Below are positions 6,923 through 12,137 of a stretch of DNA of 12,246 nucleotides, piece by piece (position 1 is the stretch's first letter; the number at the start of each line of letters is the position of its first letter). The notes below the pieces were generated by a model that was given only the letters and a program-made list of their open reading frames with translations, was not told the DNA's origin and did no database searches. The stretch is taken from the NCBI GenBank assembly GCA_017627015.1, contig JAGAHP010000008.1:1-12246 (forward strand). Direction: 5' to 3'. Source of the stretch: Bacilli bacterium. GTDB taxonomy: Bacteria; Bacillota_I; Bacilli_A; RF39; UBA660. The position numbers and the translations under genes were made by a program.

Positions 6923-8107
6923 TTAGTCACCATCCTCATATGAAAATTCATTATTCATATATGCAGTTATTTCGTCATTAGCATTCATTACATCGCAATA
7001 ATAATCAAATGTAGTATGAATTGATGAATGTCCTAATAATGCTGAAATTTTTTCTAAGCTTTCTCCTTGTTCAAGAAGAATAGTTGCATACATGTGTCTT
7101 AATGAATGAACTGTTATTCTAGGAATAGTTGCTTTAAGACAAGCTTTAACTAAATATCCGTTAAATGATGTTAGAGAATGTGCTTTACCATCTGGTCTAC
7201 AACTAATATAGTTATGATCTTCGAAATCATCATTAGTCATTTTATAATAATCAACTAACAATTTTCTTTTTTCCAATTCATCAAGTATAACTTGAGGAAC
7301 TGGTATTGTTCTATAACTATTTTGTGTCTTTGGACCTTTTTCAACTACGCCCATCAATTTTACTTTATATTCATTTTCTCCAATTTTATAAGATGCTCCA
7401 GTTTGTCTTTGTATCGTTACAGATTTATTATCTAAATCAAAATCATCAAACTTTAATCCAAATATTTCTCCTTTACGAAGTCCACAAAATAAACCTATTA
7501 GAATTTCTAAATACCAATTATTATCTTTTTTAGCAACAGTAAGTAATTTTTTTATTTCTGTTTTATTTAAAAGAACAATTTTTGACTTAGATTTTCTATA
7601 TTTTTTTGTGTCTCTAACTGGATTATTAGGAATAATTCCATCTTTAAATGCATCCTCTAAAGCTAACATTAATACTTCTCTTGCTTTATTACCAGAACTT
7701 TTAGATATATAAGAAATCTTTTCTAAAATAGCGTCTAAATATTCTGTAGTAGCATATCTAACTTTAGTATCATTAATTATATTTGGAAGAATTAAATTAT
7801 AAATAGCAAATGATGTTATCATAGCTGTTGTATTTTCAATTCTCTTTTTATAATCATTTTCAAACCAACACTTGATATAATCTTTTAACATTATATCTGT
7901 TTCAATCTTTGGATTAAGTGCTTTTGCTTGTGCATTCTTAAATTCTTCTTCACACTTATCATAACTTGCTTCTGCATCATATGGATTATCAAATCCACCT
8001 TGTTTTGTATAAGTAACAGTTCCATCTGGATTTAATACTTTTTTTCTGTGATACCATGAAGTTTTGTACCAAAAGGCTTTATGTCCTTTATAATCTGTAT
8101 CATTCAT
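6923..8107 (-). CDS. Tyrosine recombinase / integrase (first gene of tandem pair)
   Basis: This complete 394-residue integrase is clearly different in sequence from its downstream neighbour. The N-terminal part (residues 10-60, WYKTSWYHRKKVLNPDGTVTY) fits an AP2-like arm-binding domain. A SAM-like core-binding domain spans about 70-170. The catalytic residues are R211 in GLRKGE, K260, H334 and R337 in HSLR, H360 in LLGHSS, and Y369 or Y370 in TTFDYYCD. The start at 8107 has AAAGGAGA at a normal distance. It sits two bases after the small gene downstream of xis, so the order is xis, small gene, recombinase, recombinase. Both recombinases keep their active sites, so neither is an obvious decayed copy. 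They may act as a pair or on different sites. Confidence 0.94.
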   Translation of the reverse strand: MNDTDYKGHKAFWYKTSWYHRKKVLNPDGTVTYTKQGGFDNPYDAEASYDKCEEEFKNAQAKALNPKIETDIMLKDYIKCWFENDYKKRIENTTAMITSFAIYNLILPNIINDTKVRYATTEYLDAILEKISYISKSSGNKAREVLMLALEDAFKDGIIPNNPVRDTKKYRKSKSKIVLLNKTEIKKLLTVAKKDNNWYLEILIGLFCGLRKGEIFGLKFDDFDLDNKSVTIQRQTGASYKIGENEYKVKLMGVVEKGPKTQNSYRTIPVPQVILDELEKRKLLVDYYKMTNDDFEDHNYISCRPDGKAHSLTSFNGYLVKACLKATIPRITVHSLRHMYATILLEQGESLEKISALLGHSSIHTTFDYYCDVMNANDEITAYMNNEFSYEDGD

Positions 8108-8109
8108 TT

Positions 8110-8313
8110 TTATCTTCTCCTTTTATAATCCTCTAAACAACTTTTTAATTTGTATGTTGTAAGTGGACGACAATTATATTTAGAGTCTTTAAGAAGAAAC
8201 AAACTAATGACTAACATTTCAGCTTCTGATTTAGTATGTGCAGTTATATTATGAAATAAATCGCATTTATCTTCGTAACTAACAGATACTAGATAATTTT
8301 TCAATTTCTTCAT
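8110..8313 (-). CDS. Small protein of unknown function between xis and the recombinases
   Basis: I do not recognise this 67-residue protein. It begins MKKLKNYLVSVSYEDKCDLFHN and ends KSCLEDYKRRR. It is basic, with no membrane segment, and looks like a small globular strand-helix protein (TAHTKSEAEMLVISLFLL is a probable helix). The ATG at 8313 has GGAG six bases upstream inside the 3' end of xis. The frame stays open to 8340, but earlier ATGs lack that site. It overlaps xis by 35 bases and ends two bases before the recombinase, so translation is coupled across the set. Its position suggests an accessory role in excision or its control. Confidence 0.72.
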   Translation of the reverse strand: MKKLKNYLVSVSYEDKCDLFHNITAHTKSEAEMLVISLFLLKDSKYNCRPLTTYKLKSCLEDYKRRR

Positions 8314-8500
8314 TCGTAACTCCATTAAACCAATCATCAAATGATTTCTTATTAACTCTATATTGTCTTCCTATTTTTAAAACGGTAAATAAGTTTTGTT
8401 TCATGCTATTTCTTATAAAGTCATAGCAAGTACTTTCTTTTAAACCTAATATTTTTTTTATTTCTTTTATTTCATACACTTTCTTATCTTCTATATTCAT
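8279..8500 (-). CDS. xis: Excisionase-like helix-turn-helix protein
   Basis: The 73-residue protein matches the small MerR/HTH_17-type excisionase family of conjugative transposons. The order is YEIKEIKKILGLKESTCYDFIR (helix-turn-helix, residues 9-30), then LKIGRQYRVNKKSFDDWF (wing and helix, about 41-58). KIGRQYRV is the hallmark of this family. Such proteins bend DNA at the element ends and bias integrases toward excision. The start at 8500 follows AGGAGG by eight bases. A longer frame to 8545 would begin inside the terminator hairpin just upstream, which argues against it. It heads the operon with the small gene and two recombinases, and the terminator before it implies control by read-through. 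Confidence 0.88.
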   Translation of the reverse strand: MNIEDKKVYEIKEIKKILGLKESTCYDFIRNSMKQNLFTVLKIGRQYRVNKKSFDDWFNGVTNEEIEKLSSIC

Positions 8501-8515
8501 ACCTAAATCCTCCTC

Positions 8516-8561
8516 AATAAAAAGAAAAGAAGTTGTATGTCGCAATCAATATACAACTTCT
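8516..8561 (-). terminator. Strong intrinsic terminator directly upstream of xis
   Basis: On the minus strand AGAAGTTGTAT (8551-8561) and ATACAACTTCT (8528-8538) form a perfect 11-bp stem with a 12-base loop, followed by TTTCTTTTTATT. It lies between the structured RNA segment and the xis ribosome binding site. It can therefore act as an attenuator for the excision operon. Confidence 0.85.
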
Positions 8562-8653
8562 AAATATTATTTACTAATGTACAAATTATAAATTATTTGT
8601 CATTTTGGTGTTTTTTTCAGTTTATTAATTTGAATCAGATATTTTTCTAAATA

Positions 8654-8884
8654 CCCTCTGTTCTTGGGATTCTATCAAACGACTAACTTTTGTTAGTTCC
8701 ACGGGAATTCCACCCTCTCGAGGTTCTCTCCAGACTGCTTTCGATGGTTGCGACGGCTCACATTAATTATTTAATGCTTCAACGCTCGACTAATCGACTA
8801 AACAGGCGTGTCATTATATGTATTTGATAAATGAATATTAAATTTTCAAAGAACAGGGAGAGAGATTATTTATCCCTCTCACCC
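8654..8884 (-). ncRNA. Candidate structured leader RNA upstream of xis
   Basis: This segment of the 414-base gap (8501-8914) is less AT-rich than its surroundings and has no credible reading frame. Minus-strand RNA would form nested long-range helices: CTGTTCTT (8849-8856) with AAGAACAG (8658-8665), TATCAAA (8823-8829) with TTTGATA (8673-8679), and CACG (8807-8810) with CGTG (8700-8703). Local hairpins are ACTAAC-AAAA-GTTAGT (8682-8697) and CATTAA-ATAA-TTAATG (8761-8776). A further hairpin, GGG-T-GAGAG with CTCTC-T-CCC (8856-8884), precedes a boxA-like TGTTCTTTGAAAA (8843-8855). I cannot assign it to a known RNA family. It could be a riboswitch-like or antitermination leader. If the internal promoter is used, the RNA lacks the 5' strands of the first two helices. 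Confidence 0.5.
8813..8841 (-). promoter_or_regulatory. Possible promoter inside the leader upstream of xis
   Basis: TATAAT (8813-8818) is a perfect -10, with TTAATA 17 bases upstream (8836-8841, 4 of 6 to consensus). Transcription would start near 8806 and run through the structured segment to the terminator before xis. Whether the sigma-like factor encoded just upstream uses it is unknown. Confidence 0.4.
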
Positions 8885-8914
8885 TTTAGTACCGAAATCG
8901 ACCAAAAGTTGCAT

Positions 8915-9376
8915 CTAATTTTTAAATTTCTTTGAAATATTTTTTATAGCATTATCTATAGCTCTTTTTATTGAACTTTTATTAACATGTTCTTCTTTAG
9001 CTATTTCTTCTAGAGTTTTATCTTCAAAGTAGTATTTAATAACTCTTCTTTTTTGATTTTCTGGAAGTTCACTTATTGAATCTTTTAATTCTTTAATTGT
9101 CATTCTATTAATAAGATCTTCCTCTATTGAAAAGTTATCTTTTAGATTTTCAATATTAATCTCTGATTTTATTTTCTTGGTTGTATCTTCTTTTATCCTT
9201 GCATTCTCATATCTTTCAGATTCATCAAACACATCAAATATTTGTTTATTTACTTGAACCGAATGTACTTCACCCTTAATATCCATAAAATTGATTATAT
9301 ATATTTGTTTTTTCTCTATACATTCTAATCTATAGGGATTATCTTTAAATTTTCTTCTTATAGGACGCTTATCCAT
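8915..9376 (-). CDS. Sigma-70-like regulatory protein of ICE type
   Basis: The 153-residue protein resembles the short sigma-like proteins found before xis-int in Tn916/Tn1549-type conjugative elements. Residues 1-60 (RRKFKDNPYRLECIEKKQIYIINF, then EVHSVQVNKQIFDVFDESER) match their characteristic N-terminus. Residues about 94-148 form a sigma region 4 helix-turn-helix: ELPENQKRRVIKYYFEDKTLEEIAKEEHVNKSSIKRAI. Core-binding region 2 is not recognisable, so it may act as an activator or a reduced sigma factor rather than a normal sigma. AAAGGAGA precedes the ATG at 9376 with normal spacing, but this site lies in a hairpin arm. In Tn916 the comparable gene promotes transcription toward xis and int; the same role here is inference from order. 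Confidence 0.85.
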   Translation of the reverse strand: MDKRPIRRKFKDNPYRLECIEKKQIYIINFMDIKGEVHSVQVNKQIFDVFDESERYENARIKEDTTKKIKSEINIENLKDNFSIEEDLINRMTIKELKDSISELPENQKRRVIKYYFEDKTLEEIAKEEHVNKSSIKRAIDNAIKNISKKFKN

Positions 9377-9385
9377 TTATATTCT

Positions 9386-9413
9386 CCTTTCAACTTTTTT
9401 CAAAATTGAAAGG
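9386..9413 (-). promoter_or_regulatory. Hairpin covering the ribosome binding site of the sigma-like gene
   Basis: CCTTTCAA (9406-9413) and TTGAAAGG (9386-9393) form a perfect 8-bp stem with a 12-base loop in minus-strand RNA. The 3' arm contains the AAAGG of the Shine-Dalgarno sequence. Folding would limit translation unless it is melted or displaced. Confidence 0.6.
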
Positions 9414-9560
9414 AAATGGTGGAGCTCTAATTAAATAAAAAAAAATGTGCCCTACACCCCAAAATGGAGCGCAAGACACATTTATTAAAACTAATAAAAG
9501 TTCATTAACTTCTCTATACGAAAATAATTTTATTAAACAATATAATTTTCTTTTTAACAT
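9390..9560 (-). CDS. Possible leader reading frame running through the terminator (doubtful)
   Basis: An open frame from the ATG at 9560 encodes 56 residues (MLKRKLYCLIKLFSYREVNELLLVLINVS onward in register, ending PFPFNFEKS). A GTG at 9590 would add ten. The only upstream purine run is GGGG, seven bases before the ATG, so initiation would be weak. The composition is odd, and the second half is simply the translated terminator and hairpin. It is reported because its stop (9390-9392) lies just before the sigma-like start. A ribosome on it would open both the terminator stem and the hairpin covering the next ribosome binding site. It is equally possible that it is not translated. Confidence 0.2.
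   Translation of the reverse strand: MLKRKLYCLIKLFSYREVNELLLVLINVSCAPFWGVGHIFFYLIRAPPFPFNFEKS
9431..9483 (-). terminator. Long intrinsic terminator upstream of the sigma-like gene
   Basis: On the minus strand an 18-base arm (9466-9483) starting AAATGTGTCTTGCGCTCC pairs fully, counting G-U pairs, with the arm at 9443-9460 around an ATTTT loop. Nine or more T follow. It ends the transcript from the promoter at 9761-9789 before the sigma-like gene, so it is probably an attenuator. Confidence 0.88.
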
Positions 9561-9754
9561 GCACAAACCCCAGTCAAAAACAATTTGCACTGTTAAAACA
9601 TGAGAATTATAATCACAAAGTCTATGAATTAACTAGCTATGTATAAAAGGGAACAATAAAACTTAAATACATATGTGTCATTCACGATGTTATAGCCCCT
9701 TTTAATTCTGAACCAGTTGTTTTCTCTTTATACATAGACTCTGCAACTTGTTTA
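9484..9754 (-). ncRNA. Untranslated leader with two competing pairings, upstream of the sigma-like gene
   Basis: No credible long gene lies in 9377-9933. The minus-strand transcript starting near 9754 can pair its 5' segment in two exclusive ways. CTATGTATAAA (9637-9647) is an 11-bp perfect complement of TTTATACATAG (9727-9737), while AGTCTATG (9619-9626) complements CATAGACT (9733-9740). Two conformations sharing a strand, followed by a terminator, are typical of attenuation leaders. I do not recognise a known riboswitch or T-box class. Confidence 0.45.
9682..9735 (-). CDS. Possible 17-residue leader peptide (doubtful)
   Basis: ATG at 9735 opens a frame for MYKEKTTGSELKGAITS, ending in TGA. 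It is the first ATG of the inferred transcript and lies inside the competing helices described for this leader. Only a weak GCAGAG precedes it. No regulatory amino-acid run is apparent. It may be a leader peptide or chance. Confidence 0.25.
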   Translation of the reverse strand: MYKEKTTGSELKGAITS

Positions 9755-9760
9755 GCGCAT

Positions 9761-9789
9761 ATTATAATTTATTAAATATTGAATTTCAA
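9761..9789 (-). promoter_or_regulatory. Promoter of the sigma-like gene leader
   Basis: TTGAAA (9784-9789), exactly 17 bases, then TATAAT (9761-9766) on the minus strand: a near-consensus sigma-A promoter. Repeated T-tract elements lie directly upstream at 9802-9860. Confidence 0.75.
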
Positions 9790-9801
9790 AAGAATTGCAT
9801 A

Positions 9802-9860
9802 AAATGTATCATTTTTTGCTTTAAATGTATTATTTTGTAGCATTTTTCGACATTTTTTGC
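9802..9860. repeat. Phased T-tract repeats upstream of the leader promoter
   Basis: AAATGTATCATTTTTTGC (9802-9819) and AAATGTATTATTTTGTAGC (9823-9841) are direct repeats 21 bp apart. CATTTTTTGC at 9810-9819 recurs at 9851-9860. T-runs begin near 9812, 9832, 9843 and 9853, close to whole helical turns. They may be regulator sites or bent DNA that strengthens the promoter. Confidence 0.55.
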
Positions 9861-9886
9861 AATTTAAGCATAAAAAAGCACAATTT

Positions 9887-9921
9887 AAAGAAAAAAAGAA
9901 AACAACTATAAAAATAGTTGT
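9887..9921 (-). terminator. Intrinsic terminator of the receiver-like gene
   Basis: ACAACTAT (9914-9921 on the minus strand), TTTT loop, ATAGTTGT (9902-9909), then TTTCTTTTTTTC. It is an 8-bp perfect stem 12 bases after the stop codon. Confidence 0.85.
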
Positions 9922-9933
9922 ATAATAAATAAT

Positions 9934-10581
9934 TTATGGTAATTTATTAAATTTAATCTTTGGTTTTATTTTTTCAATACATTCAATAGCATTGTCTATC
10001 TTTAATGGTTTAGTTAAATAACCATTGAATCCACAATCATTAATAAAATAATGTTCTCTACCACCTGAAACAGTTAGTATAACAATTGGTATCTTACAAT
10101 TATGTTCTTCACGCAGTTCATATAACATTTTTGGTCCATCTAAGTTACTACCTTTATATATGTTATTAGTAATAATTAAATCTATATCCATGCCTGAATC
10201 CACTATATCTATAATATCTTCTGGTGATGAAACAACAATTGTTTCTATTCCTAAATTTTTTAAAACAGTATTAGTAATGATTGAACTTTCTAACATATAA
10301 TCACCAATTACAACTTTTAATTTTTTACTTGGCTTATATTTTTGCCTTGTCTTTGTTTGTGATTGAATATACTCGTCATATACAATTCTTGATAATTCTC
10401 TTGTTAATCTATCATTTTTTTCTTGTAATTTTTCTATTTCTTTTTTATATTCTTCATTTATTTTTTCCTTTGTATTAATTACTTCTTTTAAATGAAGTAT
10501 AAAGTATACTAATCCAATAATAGTAATCAATAAAATAACACCACCAACTATTAAATATGCATTATTTAATTCTATAGGCAT
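9934..10581 (-). CDS. Membrane-anchored degenerate receiver-domain protein
   Basis: The 215-residue protein has one N-terminal membrane segment (about residues 8-30, AYLIVGGVILLITIIGLVYFILHL), a charged coiled coil (about 32-66), a linker, and a response-regulator receiver fold (about 87-205). The receiver keeps one acidic-pocket residue (D94), the conserved Thr (T170 in IVILT) and the switch Lys (K191 in YLTKP). The phosphoacceptor position in DLIITNN is Asn139 instead of Asp. It therefore probably cannot be phosphorylated in the usual way and may be a protein-binding platform at the membrane. No output domain and no partner kinase are visible. AAGGAG lies about 11 bases before the ATG at 10581. 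A promoter with a hairpin in its leader lies upstream, and the gene is divergent from the Cro/CI-type regulator. Confidence 0.75.
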   Translation of the reverse strand: MPIELNNAYLIVGGVILLITIIGLVYFILHLKEVINTKEKINEEYKKEIEKLQEKNDRLTRELSRIVYDEYIQSQTKTRQKYKPSKKLKVVIGDYMLESSIITNTVLKNLGIETIVVSSPEDIIDIVDSGMDIDLIITNNIYKGSNLDGPKMLYELREEHNCKIPIVILTVSGGREHYFINDCGFNGYLTKPLKIDNAIECIEKIKPKIKFNKLP

Positions 10582-10630
10582 TTACATCACACTCCTTACG
10601 AATATTATTCATATAAAAACAAATAATATA

Positions 10631-10674
10631 AATAAAAAAGCAGTATACCCTTATTTTATAAAAAGATACTGCTT
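10631..10674 (-). terminator. Terminator-like hairpin in the leader of the receiver-like gene
   Basis: AAGCAGTAT (10666-10674 on the minus strand) pairs with ATACTGCTT (10638-10646), 9 bp, followed by TTTTTATTT. It lies between the minus-strand promoter at 10698-10726 and the gene, about 15 bases after the predicted start site. It could attenuate the gene or end a very short RNA. Confidence 0.6.
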
Positions 10675-10697
10675 AATTTATTTATAAAACCATTTAA

Positions 10698-10726
10698 ATT
10701 TTATCATTTTTAGAAATAAAAGTCAA
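10698..10726 (-). promoter_or_regulatory. Promoter toward the receiver-like gene
   Basis: TTGACT (10721-10726), 17 bases, TAAAAT (10698-10703) on the minus strand. The -35 box abuts the palindrome ACCGATATCGGT, so the divergent regulator may repress it. Confidence 0.65.
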
Positions 10727-10761
10727 CCGATATCGGTGCATATTATCAGCAGATATCTGCT
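10726..10761. promoter_or_regulatory. Two GATATC-centred palindromic operators
   Basis: ACCGATATCGGT (10726-10737) and AGCAGATATCTGCT (10748-10761) are perfect palindromes sharing GATATC, with centres 23 bp apart. They lie between the divergent promoters and are probable binding sites for the adjacent Cro/CI-type protein. Confidence 0.65.
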
Positions 10762-10766
10762 ACAAT
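10758..10766 (+). promoter_or_regulatory. Extended -10 promoter of the Cro/CI-type gene
   Basis: TGCTACAAT is an extended -10 element overlapping the right end of the palindrome at 10748-10761. No clear -35 is seen. Binding to the palindrome would block it, which fits autoregulation. Confidence 0.5.
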
Positions 10767-10792
10767 TTTTATAGATATTGGGAGGTGAGTAA

Positions 10793-11032
10793 ATGTTATT
10801 TAAAGAAGCTATTAGTTTAAGAATATTAGAACTTTGCAATGAATATAAATATACACCTAATAAACTTGCTGAATTATCTGCTATACCACCATCTACTTTA
10901 AGAGCATTACTCGCTAATCAAGTAGATAACCCAAGTTCAACGGTTATATTTAAAATATGTAAGACATTAAAGATTAACTTAAAAGACTTTTATGATTCAA
11001 AATTATTTGATATGAATAAATTAGAATACTAG
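10793..11032 (+). CDS. Small Cro/CI-family (XRE) transcriptional regulator
   Basis: The 79-residue protein is essentially one helix-turn-helix domain. YKYTPNKLAELSAIPPSTLRALLANQVDNPSSTVIFKICKTLKINLKDFY spans the XRE helices, with the recognition helix around PPSTLRALL. The final residues form a short tail. GGAGG lies seven bases before the ATG at 10793. It is the only confident plus-strand gene in the window and is divergent from the receiver-like gene. Two palindromes between them suggest it controls itself and perhaps its neighbour. The single-domain size matches regulators of mobile elements and of small chromosomal switches; no toxin or phage partner is visible beside it. Confidence 0.9.
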   Translation: MLFKEAISLRILELCNEYKYTPNKLAELSAIPPSTLRALLANQVDNPSSTVIFKICKTLKINLKDFYDSKLFDMNKLEY

Positions 11033-11060
11033 ATTACATTGTGATATGTAATCTTTTTTT
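11031..11060 (+). terminator. Intrinsic terminator of the Cro/CI-type gene
   Basis: AGATTACAT (11031-11039) and ATGTAATCT (11046-11054) form a perfect 9-bp stem, followed by a run of seven T. It starts inside the stop codon and separates two convergent genes. Confidence 0.88.
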
Positions 11061-12024
11061 AACAAATATATTTTCTATGTGATATTTTAACATTACTTTG
11101 ACTTACTTGTGCGTAATGTAAGGTTGTATCAATTTTAGTATGCCCTAATAATTTTTGAACTTGTTCTATTGGCATACCTTTATCAATTGCTTTTGTTGCT
11201 AATGTTCTTCTAAATTTATGTGGATAAACATCATTTAAATTTATTTCAGTAGCTAACTTTTGAAGCATTATCTCAACTGCTCTAGTTCCAATTCTTTTAT
11301 GTGGTTTAATATTGCTTATAAATAATGCTGATTCACTATCTTTTCTACTATCTAAATATTCTTGAATATGTAATTTAGTTTTAGCATCAAAATAGACTTC
11401 TCTTTCCTTGTTTCCTTTACCAAAGACCTTACAAGAACAATTATCAAAACTAAGATCTGAAATATTAATGTGTACTAGCTCACTTACTCTTATTCCAGAA
11501 GATATTAATAAATCAATTATTGCTAAATTTCTTTTATTATTACAAATATTTCTTAATTTTTCTATTGCCTCATCTGAATATATTTCTTTAATTTTAATAT
11601 CTGATTTAATCTTATTTATTTTTTTAATAGGACTTTTCAATATATAATCTTCTCTTTCAAGCCAACTAAAAAAACTTGCTAGAGAACACCTAATATTTTC
11701 CATTGATGAATTTATACAACCAGTGGTATTCTGATAGTCAGTTAAAAATTTTCTTATATCATTTGCGTCTATTATTCTTATATCCTTCATAATTGAATCA
11801 AACATTTTAAGTATATATCTTTTATAATTATCCAAAGTCTTAATTGATATTCCCTCTAATTTCTTAGCACTTAAGAACCTTTCTAAATATTCCATATTAG
11901 AAATATTATCTGAATAATCAAAATCTATTGTTTTATATAATACTTCATTTAACTTTGACATTTGAAAATTATTTAAATACTTAACCATTTCATTTCCAAT
12001 TAATTTAATTACATTTTCATTCAT
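11059..12024 (-). CDS. XerC/XerD-like tyrosine recombinase
   Basis: The 321-residue protein has the Xer layout: a SAM-like core-binding domain (about residues 40-130, with LSAKKLEGISIKTLDNYKRYI) and a catalytic domain with R179 (SGIRVSE), K203 (GKGNKE), H269 and R272 (HKFR), H295 (LLGHTK) and the nucleophile Y304 (TTLHYAQV). It lacks the N-terminal arm-binding domain of the two ICE-type recombinases in this window, so it probably does not need arm sites. Such enzymes resolve dimers, invert DNA switches or move small elements. The start at 12024 has AAAGGAGGA seven bases upstream; the longer frame to 12069 would begin in a terminator stem. No excisionase is beside it. A 13-bp imperfect inverted repeat lies 70 bp upstream of the gene. 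Confidence 0.92.
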   Translation of the reverse strand: MNENVIKLIGNEMVKYLNNFQMSKLNEVLYKTIDFDYSDNISNMEYLERFLSAKKLEGISIKTLDNYKRYILKMFDSIMKDIRIIDANDIRKFLTDYQNTTGCINSSMENIRCSLASFFSWLEREDYILKSPIKKINKIKSDIKIKEIYSDEAIEKLRNICNNKRNLAIIDLLISSGIRVSELVHINISDLSFDNCSCKVFGKGNKEREVYFDAKTKLHIQEYLDSRKDSESALFISNIKPHKRIGTRAVEIMLQKLATEINLNDVYPHKFRRTLATKAIDKGMPIEQVQKLLGHTKIDTTLHYAQVSQSNVKISHRKYIC

Positions 12025-12054
12025 ATTATCTTCCTCCTTTCTTAAATTTTTGTA

Positions 12055-12080
12055 TAAAAAAACAGGCATTTCACCTGTTT
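12055..12080 (-). terminator. Intrinsic terminator between the edge gene and the Xer-like gene
   Basis: AAACAGG (12074-12080 on the minus strand), a seven-base loop, CCTGTTT (12060-12066), then further T. It would end transcription of the gene that stops at 12138, leaving only about 30 bases before the recombinase start for its own promoter, which I cannot see clearly. Confidence 0.7.
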
Positions 12081-12095
12081 AAATTTCTTTATCAA

Positions 12096-12125
12096 CTGTA
12101 CGCAATAGCAACCTATTGCGAACAG
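12096..12125. repeat. 13-bp imperfect inverted repeat, possible recombination site
   Basis: CTGT-A-CGCAATAG (12096-12108) and CTATTGCG-A-ACAG (12113-12125) are inverted repeats with a single mismatch around a 4-base CAAC centre. No T-run follows on either strand, so it is not a normal terminator. It may be a site for the adjacent Xer-like recombinase or an operator. Confidence 0.5.
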
Positions 12126-12137
12126 ATTAATATATAA

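Noticed and set aside
8699..8725. T-box riboswitch: minus strand has AGAGGGTGG followed by AATTCCCGTGG, similar to the T-box antiterminator start AGGGTGG.
   Set aside because: The conserved continuation TGGNACCGCG is missing, no specifier stem can be drawn upstream, no terminator with the complementary CCACCCT strand follows, and the downstream gene is xis.
9390..9590. 66-residue reading frame as an ordinary protein gene.
   Set aside because: It starts at a GTG without a ribosome binding site and its second half is the translated terminator and a regulatory hairpin. It is kept only as a doubtful leader frame from 9560.
5617..12024. Recombinase-in-trio element, because three tyrosine recombinases are present.
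   Set aside because: Those elements have three adjacent overlapping recombinase genes. Here the third is about 3 kb away, is of Xer type, and is separated by unrelated and divergent genes.
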